A stretch of DNA of 64,000 nucleotides from Saccharopolyspora endophytica (lineage in GTDB: Bacteria; Actinomycetota; Actinomycetes; Mycobacteriales; Pseudonocardiaceae): the NCBI RefSeq assembly GCF_018070075.1, contig NZ_JAGPXE010000013.1, positions 1 through 64,000 of the forward strand, written 5' to 3'. Both the position numbers and the translations under genes were made by a program. Every line of letters starts with the position of its first letter. Position 1 is the stretch's first letter. The notes under the pieces are model-generated. The model made no database searches, had not been told where the DNA came from, and was given only the letters and a program-made list of their open reading frames with translations. Below are positions 18,310 through 26,507 of this stretch, piece by piece.

Positions 18310-19625
18310 TCAGGAGACTGCGCGGCTGGTGGCAGCGCCGCACCATCCAGTTCCGCACCAGCGTCGTGGCCACCGCCGTCGCGTTGATCGGTCTCGGAGT
18401 GGTCGCGCACGCCGGGACCGGGATCGTCAGCTGGCTGCTGATCGACTCCGTCGACGCCGACCTCAAGCGCATTGCGGGCGGCACCGCGAGCCACGTCGCC
18501 GCGGGCTCGCCCGTCGTCGGCCGACCCGACGTGCGCGTGCTCGGCGAGAACGGGGAGCCGGTCGACGGCCTGCCCAGCGCGAACCTGAGCGAGTGGCAGA
18601 TCGCCGAGCTGAGCGCGGGCAGCGGCGTGCTCGACTTCGAGGCGCCCGCCGAGCTGCACCGCTGGCGAGGCGTCCCGGTCACCGACCCCGGCGGCCGGCA
18701 CCTGCTGGTGGCCGCCGAAGCCCGCCTGGTCGGCTTCGCCGACACCGCCGGACGCACCGGGAAGCTGCTCAGCTTCGGATCGGTGCTGGCAGCGGCCCTG
18801 GTCGGCTTCGCGACCTGGCTGGTCGTGCACCGGTCGCTGCGGCCGGTCGACCGCATCCGCAGCGCCGCCGCCGGACTGCCCGAGGGCGAGCGGCTGCCGG
18901 TGCCCGAGGCCGCCGACGAGATCCGGGCACTGGCCGAGGAGCTCAACGCGATGCTCGCCCGCCGCGACGCCGACACCGAACGGCTGCGCCGGTTCACCGG
19001 CGACGCGGCCCACGAGCTGCGCAACCCCGTCGCCTCCATCCGCGCCCAGGCCGAGGTCGCGGTCATGCACCCCGACCCGGAGATCGCCCACGAGACGCTG
19101 CAGGACATCGCTCTCGAAGCGCAGCGGCTGTCCACCCTGGTGGAGAGCCTGCTCGCGCTCGCCCGCGCGGAGCGCGAGGTCGAACCGACCCGGCCGGTGG
19201 ACCTGGCGGCGGCCGTGCGCGCGGCCGCCGAACGGCTCGGCGGTGACGTCGAACTGGACGTGCCCGAGGACCCGGTGCTCGTGCTGGCCGCGCCCGCCGA
19301 GGTCTCGACGGTGCTGGAGAACATCATCGGCAACGCCCGGCGCTACAGCCGGACGCTGGTGCGGGTGTCGGTGCAGGCCGAGCCGGGGATGGGCGTGCGG
19401 CTGCTGGTCGACGACGACGGCCCCGGCATCCCGGCCGAGCACCGGCCGCGCGTGTTCGACCGGTTCTACCGGGTCGAACCCGACCGGGCCCGCAGCACCG
19501 GCGGCGCCGGGCTCGGGCTGGCGCTGGCGGCCGAGGCCGTGAACAGGCGCGGCGGGTCGGTGCGCGCCGGCGAGGCGCCCTCGGGCGGTGCGCGCATCGA
19601 GGTCCGCTGGCCGGCCGCGCGCTGA
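18306..19625 (+). CDS. Sensor histidine kinase
   Basis: The 439-aa kinase has one transmembrane helix near residues 20-45, an extracytoplasmic loop of about 110 residues with no recognised ligand fold, and a second helix (FGSVLAAALVGFATWLVVH). A HAMP domain (RSLRPVDRIRSAAAGLPEGERLPVPE), the HisKA box with phospho-His at about 236 (AAHELRNPVASIR) and a HATPase domain (NIIGNARRYSRT, DDDGPGIP, GGAGLGLALA) follow. It is translationally coupled to the response regulator, so the pair is a complete two-component system. Confidence 0.93.
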   Translation: MIRRLRGWWQRRTIQFRTSVVATAVALIGLGVVAHAGTGIVSWLLIDSVDADLKRIAGGTASHVAAGSPVVGRPDVRVLGENGEPVDGLPSANLSEWQIAELSAGSGVLDFEAPAELHRWRGVPVTDPGGRHLLVAAEARLVGFADTAGRTGKLLSFGSVLAAALVGFATWLVVHRSLRPVDRIRSAAAGLPEGERLPVPEAADEIRALAEELNAMLARRDADTERLRRFTGDAAHELRNPVASIRAQAEVAVMHPDPEIAHETLQDIALEAQRLSTLVESLLALARAEREVEPTRPVDLAAAVRAAAERLGGDVELDVPEDPVLVLAAPAEVSTVLENIIGNARRYSRTLVRVSVQAEPGMGVRLLVDDDGPGIPAEHRPRVFDRFYRVEPDRARSTGGAGLGLALAAEAVNRRGGSVRAGEAPSGGARIEVRWPAAR

Positions 19626-19640
19626 CGTCGGGCAAGATTC

Positions 19641-20480
19641 GTGAACGTGGCGGTTCTGCGGAGTACCGGTCTGATCGAGGCACCACTGGCCACCGTGGGG
19701 GCCGCGCTGCGGCACACCCCGACGGCCGAGACCGGGTTGGCCTCCCTCGGCATTCGCGGCCGGTCGCTGACCAGCCCCGATTCGCTGCTGGTGCCCGGTG
19801 ATGAACTCGCGTTCCGGCTCTCCGCGTTCACCTTGACCACGCGCATCGTGCGGGCCGACGCCGACGGGCTGAGCTCGGTGCTGGTCGCCGGGCCGCTCGC
19901 GCAGCTGCGGCACGAGACGGTCCTGGCGCAGGTCGGCCCGCGCACGCTGCTCACCGACTCGGTGCGGTGGACGAGCCCGCTCGGCCCGCTGGGCAGGCTC
20001 GGCGACGTCGCCGTGGGCCGCCGGTTGGTGCTCGACGTGCTGGCCGCCCGCATCCGCGCCGTCCGCGAGCTCGCCGAGTCCTGGGCGGCGCGGAAGATCG
20101 TCGTGGGCACCGCGATCGTGCACGAGGGACGGCTGCTCGCTCAGCAGCGCAGCTACCCGGCCTCGCACGCCGGCCAGTGGGAGCTGCCGGGCGGCCGCGT
20201 CGAACCCGGCGAGGACGAGTCCGAGGCCGTGGTCCGCGAGTGCCGCGAAGAGCTCGACGTCGCGGTCCGCCCCACAGGCCGCCTCGGCACCGACGTCCCG
20301 CTGGACAACGGCATGCTGCTGCGCATCCACACCGCGGAGCTCACCGACCCCGCCCAGCAGCCCGCAGCGGTCGAGCACCGCGAGGTCCGCTGGGTGAGCG
20401 CAGCGGACCTGCCCGCCCTCGACTGGCTCGACACCGACCGAGTCCTCCTGCACACCTTGCGCGAGCTGCTCAGCGCCTAG
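19641..20480 (+). CDS. SRPBCC-like domain fused to a NUDIX hydrolase
   Basis: The 279-aa protein has two parts. Residues 1-150 resemble polyketide-cyclase/SRPBCC proteins, ending with the typical TSPLGPLGRLGDVAVGRR helix. Residues 155-279 are a MutT-like NUDIX domain with the full box GGRVEPGEDESEAVVRECREEL. MutT-type enzymes hydrolyse oxidised or other nucleoside di/triphosphates; the lipid/small-ligand fold in front could select a substrate. The gene follows the histidine kinase by 15 bp and may share its transcript. Its stop overlaps the convergent Uma2 gene by 4 bp. Confidence 0.85.
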   Translation: MNVAVLRSTGLIEAPLATVGAALRHTPTAETGLASLGIRGRSLTSPDSLLVPGDELAFRLSAFTLTTRIVRADADGLSSVLVAGPLAQLRHETVLAQVGPRTLLTDSVRWTSPLGPLGRLGDVAVGRRLVLDVLAARIRAVRELAESWAARKIVVGTAIVHEGRLLAQQRSYPASHAGQWELPGGRVEPGEDESEAVVRECREELDVAVRPTGRLGTDVPLDNGMLLRIHTAELTDPAQQPAAVEHREVRWVSAADLPALDWLDTDRVLLHTLRELLSA

Positions 20481-21124
20481 CGTTCGAGCAGCTCAGCGGG
20501 GTCGAACGACAGCGGGAACGGCAGATCGGTCTCGAAGGGCTCCGCCTGCGCGGAGCTCGCGTGGGTGCGGTACTTGCCGTCTTCGAGGCGGAGCAGTTCG
20601 ATCTCGACGCGGCGGAGCTGGTAGTTGACTGCAACGCGCATGAAGTAGGGGATGCCTGCCTCGGCGCACTTCTCGGGCTTGTCGACGCGGTCGTTGCTCT
20701 TGCTCGATGGCGACACGCACTCTCCAGCGAGCAGCACCTCGTCCGGCGGGATCCAGGTGCGTCCGTGCCCGGGCTGCCTGAGCGCCACGAAATCGGGCTC
20801 GATCCACTTCTGGACGTCGAGCAACACGTTGACCGTCAGGTAGAAGTGGTGTCCCTCCTGCTCGGCGGCGGTTTCCAACCGCTTGCCGAGCTGCCACACG
20901 GCGAACATGTTGGCCGTACCCTCGCGCGGGCTCGTGATCAGCTTTCCGTCCAGGCACTCGTACTTGGCCGGGGGCATCCCCGGGATCGGCAGGTACCTGT
21001 CGGCGAGCTCAGGCGTCCACAGCCCGTCGAGGTCGACGAGCGGGTCGAACGGACCTTCCGGGTCGAATGCCGGTGCTGCCACGGCGGCACTCCTCTCGAC
21101 CCGGGGCTCGATGTCGCTGTGCAT
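20477..21124 (-). CDS. Uma2-family (DUF820) putative restriction-endonuclease-like protein
   Basis: The 215-aa protein has the DUF820/Uma2 core: KYECLDGKLITSPREG, WIEPDFVALRQPG, then VLLAGECVSPSSKSNDRVDKPEKCAEAGIPYFMRV. The family adopts a PD-(D/E)XK nuclease fold and is greatly expanded in actinomycetes and cyanobacteria, but its biological role is unknown. Here the Glu-Asp of IEPDFV and the E-x-V of ECV supply the expected acidic residues. The start is uncertain: MHSDIEPR (used here) or GTG 21154, ten residues longer; neither has a strong ribosome site. Confidence 0.8.
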   Translation of the reverse strand: MHSDIEPRVERSAAVAAPAFDPEGPFDPLVDLDGLWTPELADRYLPIPGMPPAKYECLDGKLITSPREGTANMFAVWQLGKRLETAAEQEGHHFYLTVNVLLDVQKWIEPDFVALRQPGHGRTWIPPDEVLLAGECVSPSSKSNDRVDKPEKCAEAGIPYFMRVAVNYQLRRVEIELLRLEDGKYRTHASSAQAEPFETDLPFPLSFDPAELLER

Positions 21125-21351
21125 CACAACAGTACCCATGCGGCCAAGTTGCACGGTGGTGATCAGCGGGCGCCAGGGGATCCACCCGGTTCCGGGTCCA
21201 ACCTCCGTGAAAGTGGTTGCTCTGAGTGAGTGAGGGGTTTCGCGGGGTGTGCGGCGGGGAGTCCGATTTCCGGTTTTTCGATCTTGTTCTCGTTGGATTC
21301 AACGGGCGAATTTGATCGGCAAATGCCAGGTGGGGGAGTTACATTGAAAGA

Positions 21352-21663
21352 ATGTTTGTAGTGCTGCTGCAATACACCGCGCCAGAATCGGATATCGATG
21401 CCCAACTGGTAGATCACTACGAATGGGTCACCCAGCATTACGACGCAGGCGACTTCATCGCCGCAGGTCACCGGCACCCGCGCAACGGGGCGGTGATCAT
21501 CGCTCGTGCGATGTCCCGCGGCAGGCTGGACGCCATCCTGGCGACCGACCCGTTCGCCCTGCACAAGCTGGTCCGCTACGAGGTCGTCGAGTTCCAGGCC
21601 TTGCGCACGATCCCGGAGCTGGCCGCCTACGCGGACCCGCTGACCACGGTCGCGCAGCGCTAG
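21352..21663 (+). CDS. YciI family protein
   Basis: The 103-aa protein is a typical single YciI domain of ferredoxin-like fold: FVVLLQYTAPESDIDAQLVDHYEWVTQHYDAGDFIAAGHRHPRNGAVIIARA. It has the conserved His in DHYEW and an Asp in ATDPF. YciI proteins are small dimeric enzymes or binders; a few have dehalogenase-like or muconolactone-isomerase-like activity but most are uncharacterised. It stands alone, tail-to-tail with the small Cys-rich gene. Confidence 0.85.
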   Translation: MFVVLLQYTAPESDIDAQLVDHYEWVTQHYDAGDFIAAGHRHPRNGAVIIARAMSRGRLDAILATDPFALHKLVRYEVVEFQALRTIPELAAYADPLTTVAQR

Positions 21664-21706
21664 CCGCCGACCTGCCCCGGGCTGCGGTGCCGGCGCCGCG
21701 GCCAGG

Positions 21707-21865
21707 TCACTTCGCGTCCTTTTTCTTGGCCTTCTTCTGCGCCTTTTTGACCTCGGCCGCTTTCTGATCCTTGAGCAGTGTGCGCAGAGCCACGATGGGG
21801 CAGCTCTTGCACGGTGGTTGCGAATGGCAACATTTTTTCTTGACCTTGATGGTGCCTTTGCCCAC
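21707..21865 (-). CDS. Small Lys- and Cys-rich protein (52 aa)
   Basis: The translation runs MGKGTIKVKKKCCHSQPPC, KSCPIVALRTLLKDQKAAEV, then a Lys-rich tail ending DAK. Four Cys in a CC-x6-C-x2-C pattern with a nearby His look like a zinc- or iron-sulfur-binding knuckle, and the basic tail suggests nucleic-acid contact. The GTG start has GGAAAGA 7 nt upstream. I have seen short actinobacterial proteins with this KCC...CKxCP pattern, but no function is known to me. It is divergent from typA across a 352-bp spacer. Base composition in the Lys-rich end is unusually low in GC. Confidence 0.7.
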   Translation of the reverse strand: MGKGTIKVKKKCCHSQPPCKSCPIVALRTLLKDQKAAEVKKAQKKAKKKDAK

Positions 21866-22217
21866 GGTGCTTCTTTCCGGCGCTGGGGACGGGGTTGCGG
21901 CCGAGCGTAGGTGAACCTAACCCGACCTGGCGAACTTGATGTTCGCCGGCTGTTCGCTGTTGCGCTGCGCACGTGCGCGTCGGTCCGGGATGTGCTTGCA
22001 CTACGCTGGAGGGGGCCGCGTGTCGACGTAGCGCCCCCGCAACCCGCGGGGTGCCGCCCGAAATGAGCTCCGCAGCAGCGGCGCAGTGGAGCCGCGGCCG
22101 GTGCCTGGAAGTCAGCAGGCGCCATGCGGGGAGATCCGCATCCGGTGCCATCGCCCAGCGGTGCATCACATCGACGAACCGCCGCGACCTTTCCGCGCCG
22201 AGCCATGGAGTACCCGC
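21866..22217. other. Divergent spacer between the Cys-rich gene and typA
   Basis: No gene is seen. It holds two inverted repeats close to the Cys-rich gene: TAGGTGAACCTA (21908-21919) and GGCGAAC-N5-GTTCGCC (21929-21947). The 180 bp before typA contain no convincing -10 box or ribosome site, which leaves the typA start (GTG 22218) supported only by protein similarity. Confidence 0.5.
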
Positions 22218-24131
22218 GTGTCCGCCACCAGCGTCGCCGCCCCCACGCGCAGTGATCTGCGCAACGTAGCCATCGTCGCGCACGTCGACCACGGCAAGAC
22301 CACCCTGGTCGACGCGATGCTGCGCCAGTCCGGTGCCTTCTCCGAACGCGCCGAGCTCGTCGACCGCGTCATGGACTCCAACGACCTGGAACGTGAGAAG
22401 GGCATCACGATCCTGGCCAAGAACACCGCGATCCGTCGCGAGACCGAAGACGGCCCGGTCACCATCAACGTCGTCGACACCCCCGGCCACGCCGACTTCG
22501 GCGGCGAGGTGGAGCGCGCGCTGTCGATGGTCGACGGCGTGACCCTGCTGGTCGACGCCAGTGAGGGCCCGCTGCCGCAGACCCGCTTCGTGCTGCGCAA
22601 GGCGCTGGCGGCGAAGCTGCCGGTCATCCTGGTCGTCAACAAGGTCGACCGCCCCGACGCGCGCTGCGCCGAGGTCGTCGAAGAGGCCCACGACCTGCTG
22701 CTGGAGCTCGCGAGCGAGCTCGACGGCGAGGTCGACCTGGACATGGAGGCCATCCTCGACCTGCCGGTCGTCTACGCCTCCGCCCGCGCCGGCCGCGCCT
22801 CGATGGAGCAGCCCGTCGACGGCGAGCTGCCCGACGAGGAGAACCTGGACGCGCTGTTCAAGGTCCTGCTCGACCACGTGCCCGCGCCCATCGCCGACTT
22901 CGACTCGCCGCTGAGCGCGCTGGTCACCAACCTCGACGCCTCGTCCTTCCTGGGCCGCATCGGCCTGTGCCGGATCCACTCCGGCACCATGCGCAAGGGC
23001 CAGACCGTCGGCTGGTGCCGCGAGGACGGCAGCGTCGAGAAGGTCCGCCTGACCGAGCTGCTGATCACCGAGAACCTCACCCGCGTGCCCGCCGAGGAAG
23101 CCTCCGCGGGCGACCTGGTGGCCATCGCCGGCGTCCCGGACATCACCATCGGTGACACCCTCACCGACCCGGACAACCCGAAGCCGCTGCCGCGGATCAC
23201 CGTCGACGACCCGGCCATCTCGATGACCATCGGCGTCAACACCTCGCCGCTGACCGGCCGCAACGGCGGCACCAAGATCACCGCCCGGCAGGTCAAGGCC
23301 CGCCTGGACTCCGAGCTGATCGGCAACGTCAGCATGAAGGTGCTGCCGACCGAGAAGCCCGACGCCTGGGAGGTCCAGGGCCGCGGTGAGCTGGCGCTGG
23401 CCATCCTGGTCGAGAACATGCGCCGCGAGGGCTTCGAGCTGACCGTCGGCAAGCCGCAGGTGGTCACCAAGACCATCGACGGCAAGCTGTGCGAGCCGTT
23501 CGAGCGGCTGACCATCGACGCCCCCGAGGAGCACCTCGGCGCCGTCACCCAGCTGCTGGCCGGCCGCAAGGGCCGCATGGAGACCATGGACGGGCACGGC
23601 ACCGGCCGCATCAAGCTGATCTACGTGATCCCCTCGCGCGGCCTGATCGGGTTCCGCACCGAGTTCCTCACCGAGACGCGCGGCACCGGTATCGCCAACC
23701 ACGTCTTCGAGGGCTACTTCCCGTGGGTGGGCGAACTGCGCACCCGCCACAGCGGCTCGTTGGTCGCCGACCGCTCCGGCCCGGCCACCAACTACGCGCT
23801 GCTGCAGCTGGCCGACCGCGGCTCGTTCTTCGTGCAGCCCACCAGCGAGGTCTACGAGGGCATGGTCGTGGGCGAGAACCCGCGCGCCGAGGACCTCGAC
23901 GTGAACATCACCAAGGAGAAGAAGCTCACCAACATGCGGTCCTCGACCGCCGATGAGCTGGAGAAGCTGGCCAAGCCGCGCACCCTCTCGCTGGAGGAGG
24001 CCCTGGAGTTCTGCTCCGGCGACGAGTGCGTCGAGGTCGGTCCGGAAGCGATCCGCGTCCGGAAGATCACCCTGGACAGCACCACCCGCGGTCGCGAGCG
24101 CTCCCGCCAGAAGGCCCGCGACAACTCTTGA
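22218..24131 (+). CDS. typA: Ribosome-associated translational GTPase TypA/BipA
   Basis: The 637-aa GTPase has G1 VDHGKTTLVDAMLRQSG, the switch region with EREKGITILAKNTAI, G3 DTPGHADFGGEV, and G4 VNKVDRPDAR. EF-G-like domains III and V follow, with a BipA-specific C-terminal domain (GLIGFRTEFLTETRGTGIANHVFEGY, ITKEKKLTNMRSS). It acts on the ribosome, mainly under cold or other stress, and in 50S assembly. The family start MSATSVAAPTRSDLRNVAIVAH sets GTG 22218. An element of the structured 3' family begins 17 nt after its stop. Confidence 0.97.
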   Translation: MSATSVAAPTRSDLRNVAIVAHVDHGKTTLVDAMLRQSGAFSERAELVDRVMDSNDLEREKGITILAKNTAIRRETEDGPVTINVVDTPGHADFGGEVERALSMVDGVTLLVDASEGPLPQTRFVLRKALAAKLPVILVVNKVDRPDARCAEVVEEAHDLLLELASELDGEVDLDMEAILDLPVVYASARAGRASMEQPVDGELPDEENLDALFKVLLDHVPAPIADFDSPLSALVTNLDASSFLGRIGLCRIHSGTMRKGQTVGWCREDGSVEKVRLTELLITENLTRVPAEEASAGDLVAIAGVPDITIGDTLTDPDNPKPLPRITVDDPAISMTIGVNTSPLTGRNGGTKITARQVKARLDSELIGNVSMKVLPTEKPDAWEVQGRGELALAILVENMRREGFELTVGKPQVVTKTIDGKLCEPFERLTIDAPEEHLGAVTQLLAGRKGRMETMDGHGTGRIKLIYVIPSRGLIGFRTEFLTETRGTGIANHVFEGYFPWVGELRTRHSGSLVADRSGPATNYALLQLADRGSFFVQPTSEVYEGMVVGENPRAEDLDVNITKEKKLTNMRSSTADELEKLAKPRTLSLEEALEFCSGDECVEVGPEAIRVRKITLDSTTRGRERSRQKARDNS

Positions 24132-24147
24132 TCTCGTTGATCGTGGT

Positions 24148-24327
24148 CGTTCTGCTTGGCGGTGCGAGCAGGGGAACCTGAGCGGCGCTGTGGACTCCGC
24201 GCGCCTCGACTTATGTATGTCCAATACACGGCGTCGAGGCGTGCTCGCCACAGCACCGCTGGAGAACCCCCGGCGGTGCGAGTTGCTCAGGTGGGGTAAG
24301 GAGAAAGCGCCTTCGGCGCTTGCCTGA
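24148..24327 (+). repeat. Structured 3' intergenic element, copy C
   Basis: This near-complete copy follows typA. It has the box GGCGGTGCGAG on both sides of the main arm, AGCGGCGCTGTGG paired with CCACAGCACCGCT (one mismatch), and a second arm CGCCTCGAC/GTCGAGGCG enclosing TGTAT-GTCCA-ATACA. The tail hairpin AAGCGCC-TTC-GGCGCTT is at 24305-24321. A further 23 bases repeat part of the tail (TTCGGCGCTTGCCTGA). The remaining spacer to the lpqW-like gene holds nothing I can name. Confidence 0.85.
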
Positions 24328-24511
24328 CGGTTCGGCGCTTGCCTGATGGTGGTGGCCGCTGGCGTTGGCGGGACCCCGGGGACGATCATCGGATCGGTTG
24401 CGGAACCATGGGGGGCTCTCGCGCGTCCTGCGTTCGGATGATGTCGTCCGGACCTGCGGGGCGCGTGGCCCGGGGTGATCCTCCGGCGGCCGATGTGAGG
24501 GGAGGTTCGGC

Positions 24512-26263
24512 GTGACCCAGGGTCGACGCCGCGCACTGGGCGCGGTTCCCCTGCTGGTGACCGTCGTCAGCCTGGTCGCGGGCTGCACGGACGCTCCACC
24601 ACCGCAGTTGGTGGAGCCGGGTCCGACGACCAGCGCACCCAGCACGAGCACTCCCGCGCAGCCGATGCCGATCGAGGTCGTCGTCGGCGTCGACGAGCTC
24701 GAAGGCGGGTTCAACCCGCACACCCTCGCCGACCTGTCGCCGACGAGCTCCGCGCTCGCCGGGCTGATGCTGCCCTCGGTGTTCCGGCCCGGCCCGGACG
24801 GCGGGCTGCAGCTGGACACCAACCTGATGGAGTCCGCCGAGATCGTCCCGGACGCGGAGAAGTTCACCGTCCGGTACCGGATCAAGCGGCAGGCCAGCTG
24901 GTCCGACGGCGCCCCGATCGCCGCCGAGGACTTCGTCTACCTGTGGGAACAGCTCCGCTCCCAGCCCGGAGTGGCGGACCCGTCCGGCTACCGGCTGATC
25001 GACGACGTCGCCTCCCGGCAGGGCGGCAAGACCGTCGACGTCACCTTCAGCAAGCCCTTCGCGGGATGGCAGACGCTGTTCAACAACCTGCTGCCCGCGC
25101 ACCTGCTGCGCGCCGCGCCGCGCGGCTGGGGAACCGTCCTCGACGACGGCTACCCGGCTTCGGGCGGCCCGTTCGCGATCCGGCAGATCGACCTGGACCG
25201 CGGCGAGATCATCCTGGAGCGCAACGACCGCTACTGGGGCCCGCCCGCGCAGTCCGACCGGATCGTGCTGCGCGCCGTCGACAAGGCCCGCCAGGTCGAG
25301 GCGCTGCGCAGCGGGGACAGCCACATGGCGCTGTTCAGCGCCGACGCCGGGACCGTGCGGTCGCTGCGCGACCTGGGCGACCAGGTGCAGATGATGACCG
25401 TTCCTCGCCCGGCGACCATGGAGATGCTGCTGCGGCAGGACAGCCGCGCGCTCGCCGACGTCAAGGTCCGGCAGGCCGTGCTGGCCGCGCTCGACCGCCC
25501 CGCGTTGATCGAGGCCGGAACCGGCGGCGGTCCCGGTGAGCAGTTGCAGGCCCACGCGCAGGTCCTCGCGCCGTCGGAGCACGGCTACACGCCCACCGAA
25601 CCCGCCGGTGCCTTGCCGAAGCGTCCCGATCCGGCGCAGGTCGAGCGGCTGCTCACCGAGGCCGGGTACCAGCGCACGGGCGGTTCGTGGATCCGCGACG
25701 GACGTCCGCTGAACCTGGTGATCGCCGCGCCCTTCGAGCACGAGGGCTACATCAGCATCGCCGAAGCCGCCGCCCAGCAGCTCCGCGCGCAGGGCATCCA
25801 GGCCACCGTGGTGACGCCGACCGGGGACCAGCTCTTCGGGGACATGCTCGCCACCGATCCGCACTCCGCCGAGGCGGGCACCTCGGGCACCGTCGACATG
25901 GCAGTCGCGCCGCGCCCGGCCGGCGGCGACCCGGCCGCCACCATGGCCTCGTCCTACGGCTGCCCGGGTGTGGACCCCGACAGCGAGCAGCCGCTGCCCT
26001 ACAACGCGGCCGGATTCTGCGACGAGCTCCTGCAACCCACCATCGACGCGGCCCTGTCCGGACGGATGTCGTTCCAGCAGGCGTCGGCGAACGTCGAATC
26101 CGTGCTGTGGCGGGACGCGATCGCCCTCCCGCTCTACCAGCAGGCGCAGGTCCTGGCGCTGAGCAACGAGGCCACCGGCGTCCAAGCGGGCAACGGGTTC
26201 GCCGGGCCGTTCTCCACGGCAGCCCAATGGCTGGGAACACCAGCAGAAAACGACGGCTATTAA
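24512..26263 (+). CDS. lpqW: LpqW-like lipoprotein, peptide-ABC substrate-binding fold
   Basis: The 583-aa lipoprotein has a signal peptide ending in the lipobox LVAGC (Cys near 28) and a Pro/Thr-rich linker. An SBP_bac_5 (DppA/OppA) fold follows: GFNPHTLADLSP, YRIKRQASWSDGAPIAAEDFVYLWE, RNDRYWGPP. No permease or ATPase gene is adjacent. In mycobacteria the orthologue beside typA, LpqW, has lost transport and tunes mannoside/lipoarabinomannan synthesis; orthology here is inferred from position and fold. The start is a GTG with GGGAGG upstream (GGGGAGGTTCGGC). Copy D of the repeat element follows. Confidence 0.8.
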   Translation: MTQGRRRALGAVPLLVTVVSLVAGCTDAPPPQLVEPGPTTSAPSTSTPAQPMPIEVVVGVDELEGGFNPHTLADLSPTSSALAGLMLPSVFRPGPDGGLQLDTNLMESAEIVPDAEKFTVRYRIKRQASWSDGAPIAAEDFVYLWEQLRSQPGVADPSGYRLIDDVASRQGGKTVDVTFSKPFAGWQTLFNNLLPAHLLRAAPRGWGTVLDDGYPASGGPFAIRQIDLDRGEIILERNDRYWGPPAQSDRIVLRAVDKARQVEALRSGDSHMALFSADAGTVRSLRDLGDQVQMMTVPRPATMEMLLRQDSRALADVKVRQAVLAALDRPALIEAGTGGGPGEQLQAHAQVLAPSEHGYTPTEPAGALPKRPDPAQVERLLTEAGYQRTGGSWIRDGRPLNLVIAAPFEHEGYISIAEAAAQQLRAQGIQATVVTPTGDQLFGDMLATDPHSAEAGTSGTVDMAVAPRPAGGDPAATMASSYGCPGVDPDSEQPLPYNAAGFCDELLQPTIDAALSGRMSFQQASANVESVLWRDAIALPLYQQAQVLALSNEATGVQAGNGFAGPFSTAAQWLGTPAENDGY

Positions 26264-26280
26264 TGCTTTGAGATCAGCCG

Positions 26281-26460
26281 TGGTCGTTGTGCGTGGTGCG
26301 GGTGGCGGAACCTGACACGCCTTCTGGCTCCGGGATCCGCGACTTGAGTATTTCTATACGCGGCGCTGCGGCTGTCCTCCCCAGAGAGCCGCTGGCGAAC
26401 CCGCGGCGGTGCCGGTTGCTCTGGTGGGGTAGTGAGAAAGCACCTTCGGTGCTTGCCTGG
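26281..26460 (+). repeat. Structured 3' intergenic element, copy D
   Basis: It starts 17 nt after the lpqW stop. The right half (CCAGAGAGCCGCT, GGCGGTGCCGGTTGCT) is nearly identical to copy F, but the left arm has diverged (ACGCCTTCTGG). The central hairpin is GTAT-TTCT-ATAC, and the tail AAGCACC-TTC-GGTGCTT (26438-26454) is perfect. Confidence 0.8.
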
Positions 26461-26495
26461 CGTTGGGGGCTTCGTTGTTGTTCTTCTGGGGCGAT

Positions 26496-26501
26496 TAGGC
26501 T
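26496..26501 (+). promoter_or_regulatory. -10 element of a leaderless mshB transcript
   Basis: TAGGCT ends 6 nt before the mshB GTG; no ribosome site is present. Confidence 0.45.
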
Positions 26502-26507
26502 GGACCG

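Noticed and set aside
21908-21919. TAGGTGAACCTA as an iron-regulator (IdeR/DtxR) box
   Set aside because: It keeps only short half-sites and lacks the 19-bp consensus; recorded as an inverted repeat only.
21660-24536. 958-codon open frame antisense to typA
   Set aside because: It overlaps all of typA and has no recognisable domain; the true small minus-strand gene at 21707 is in another frame.
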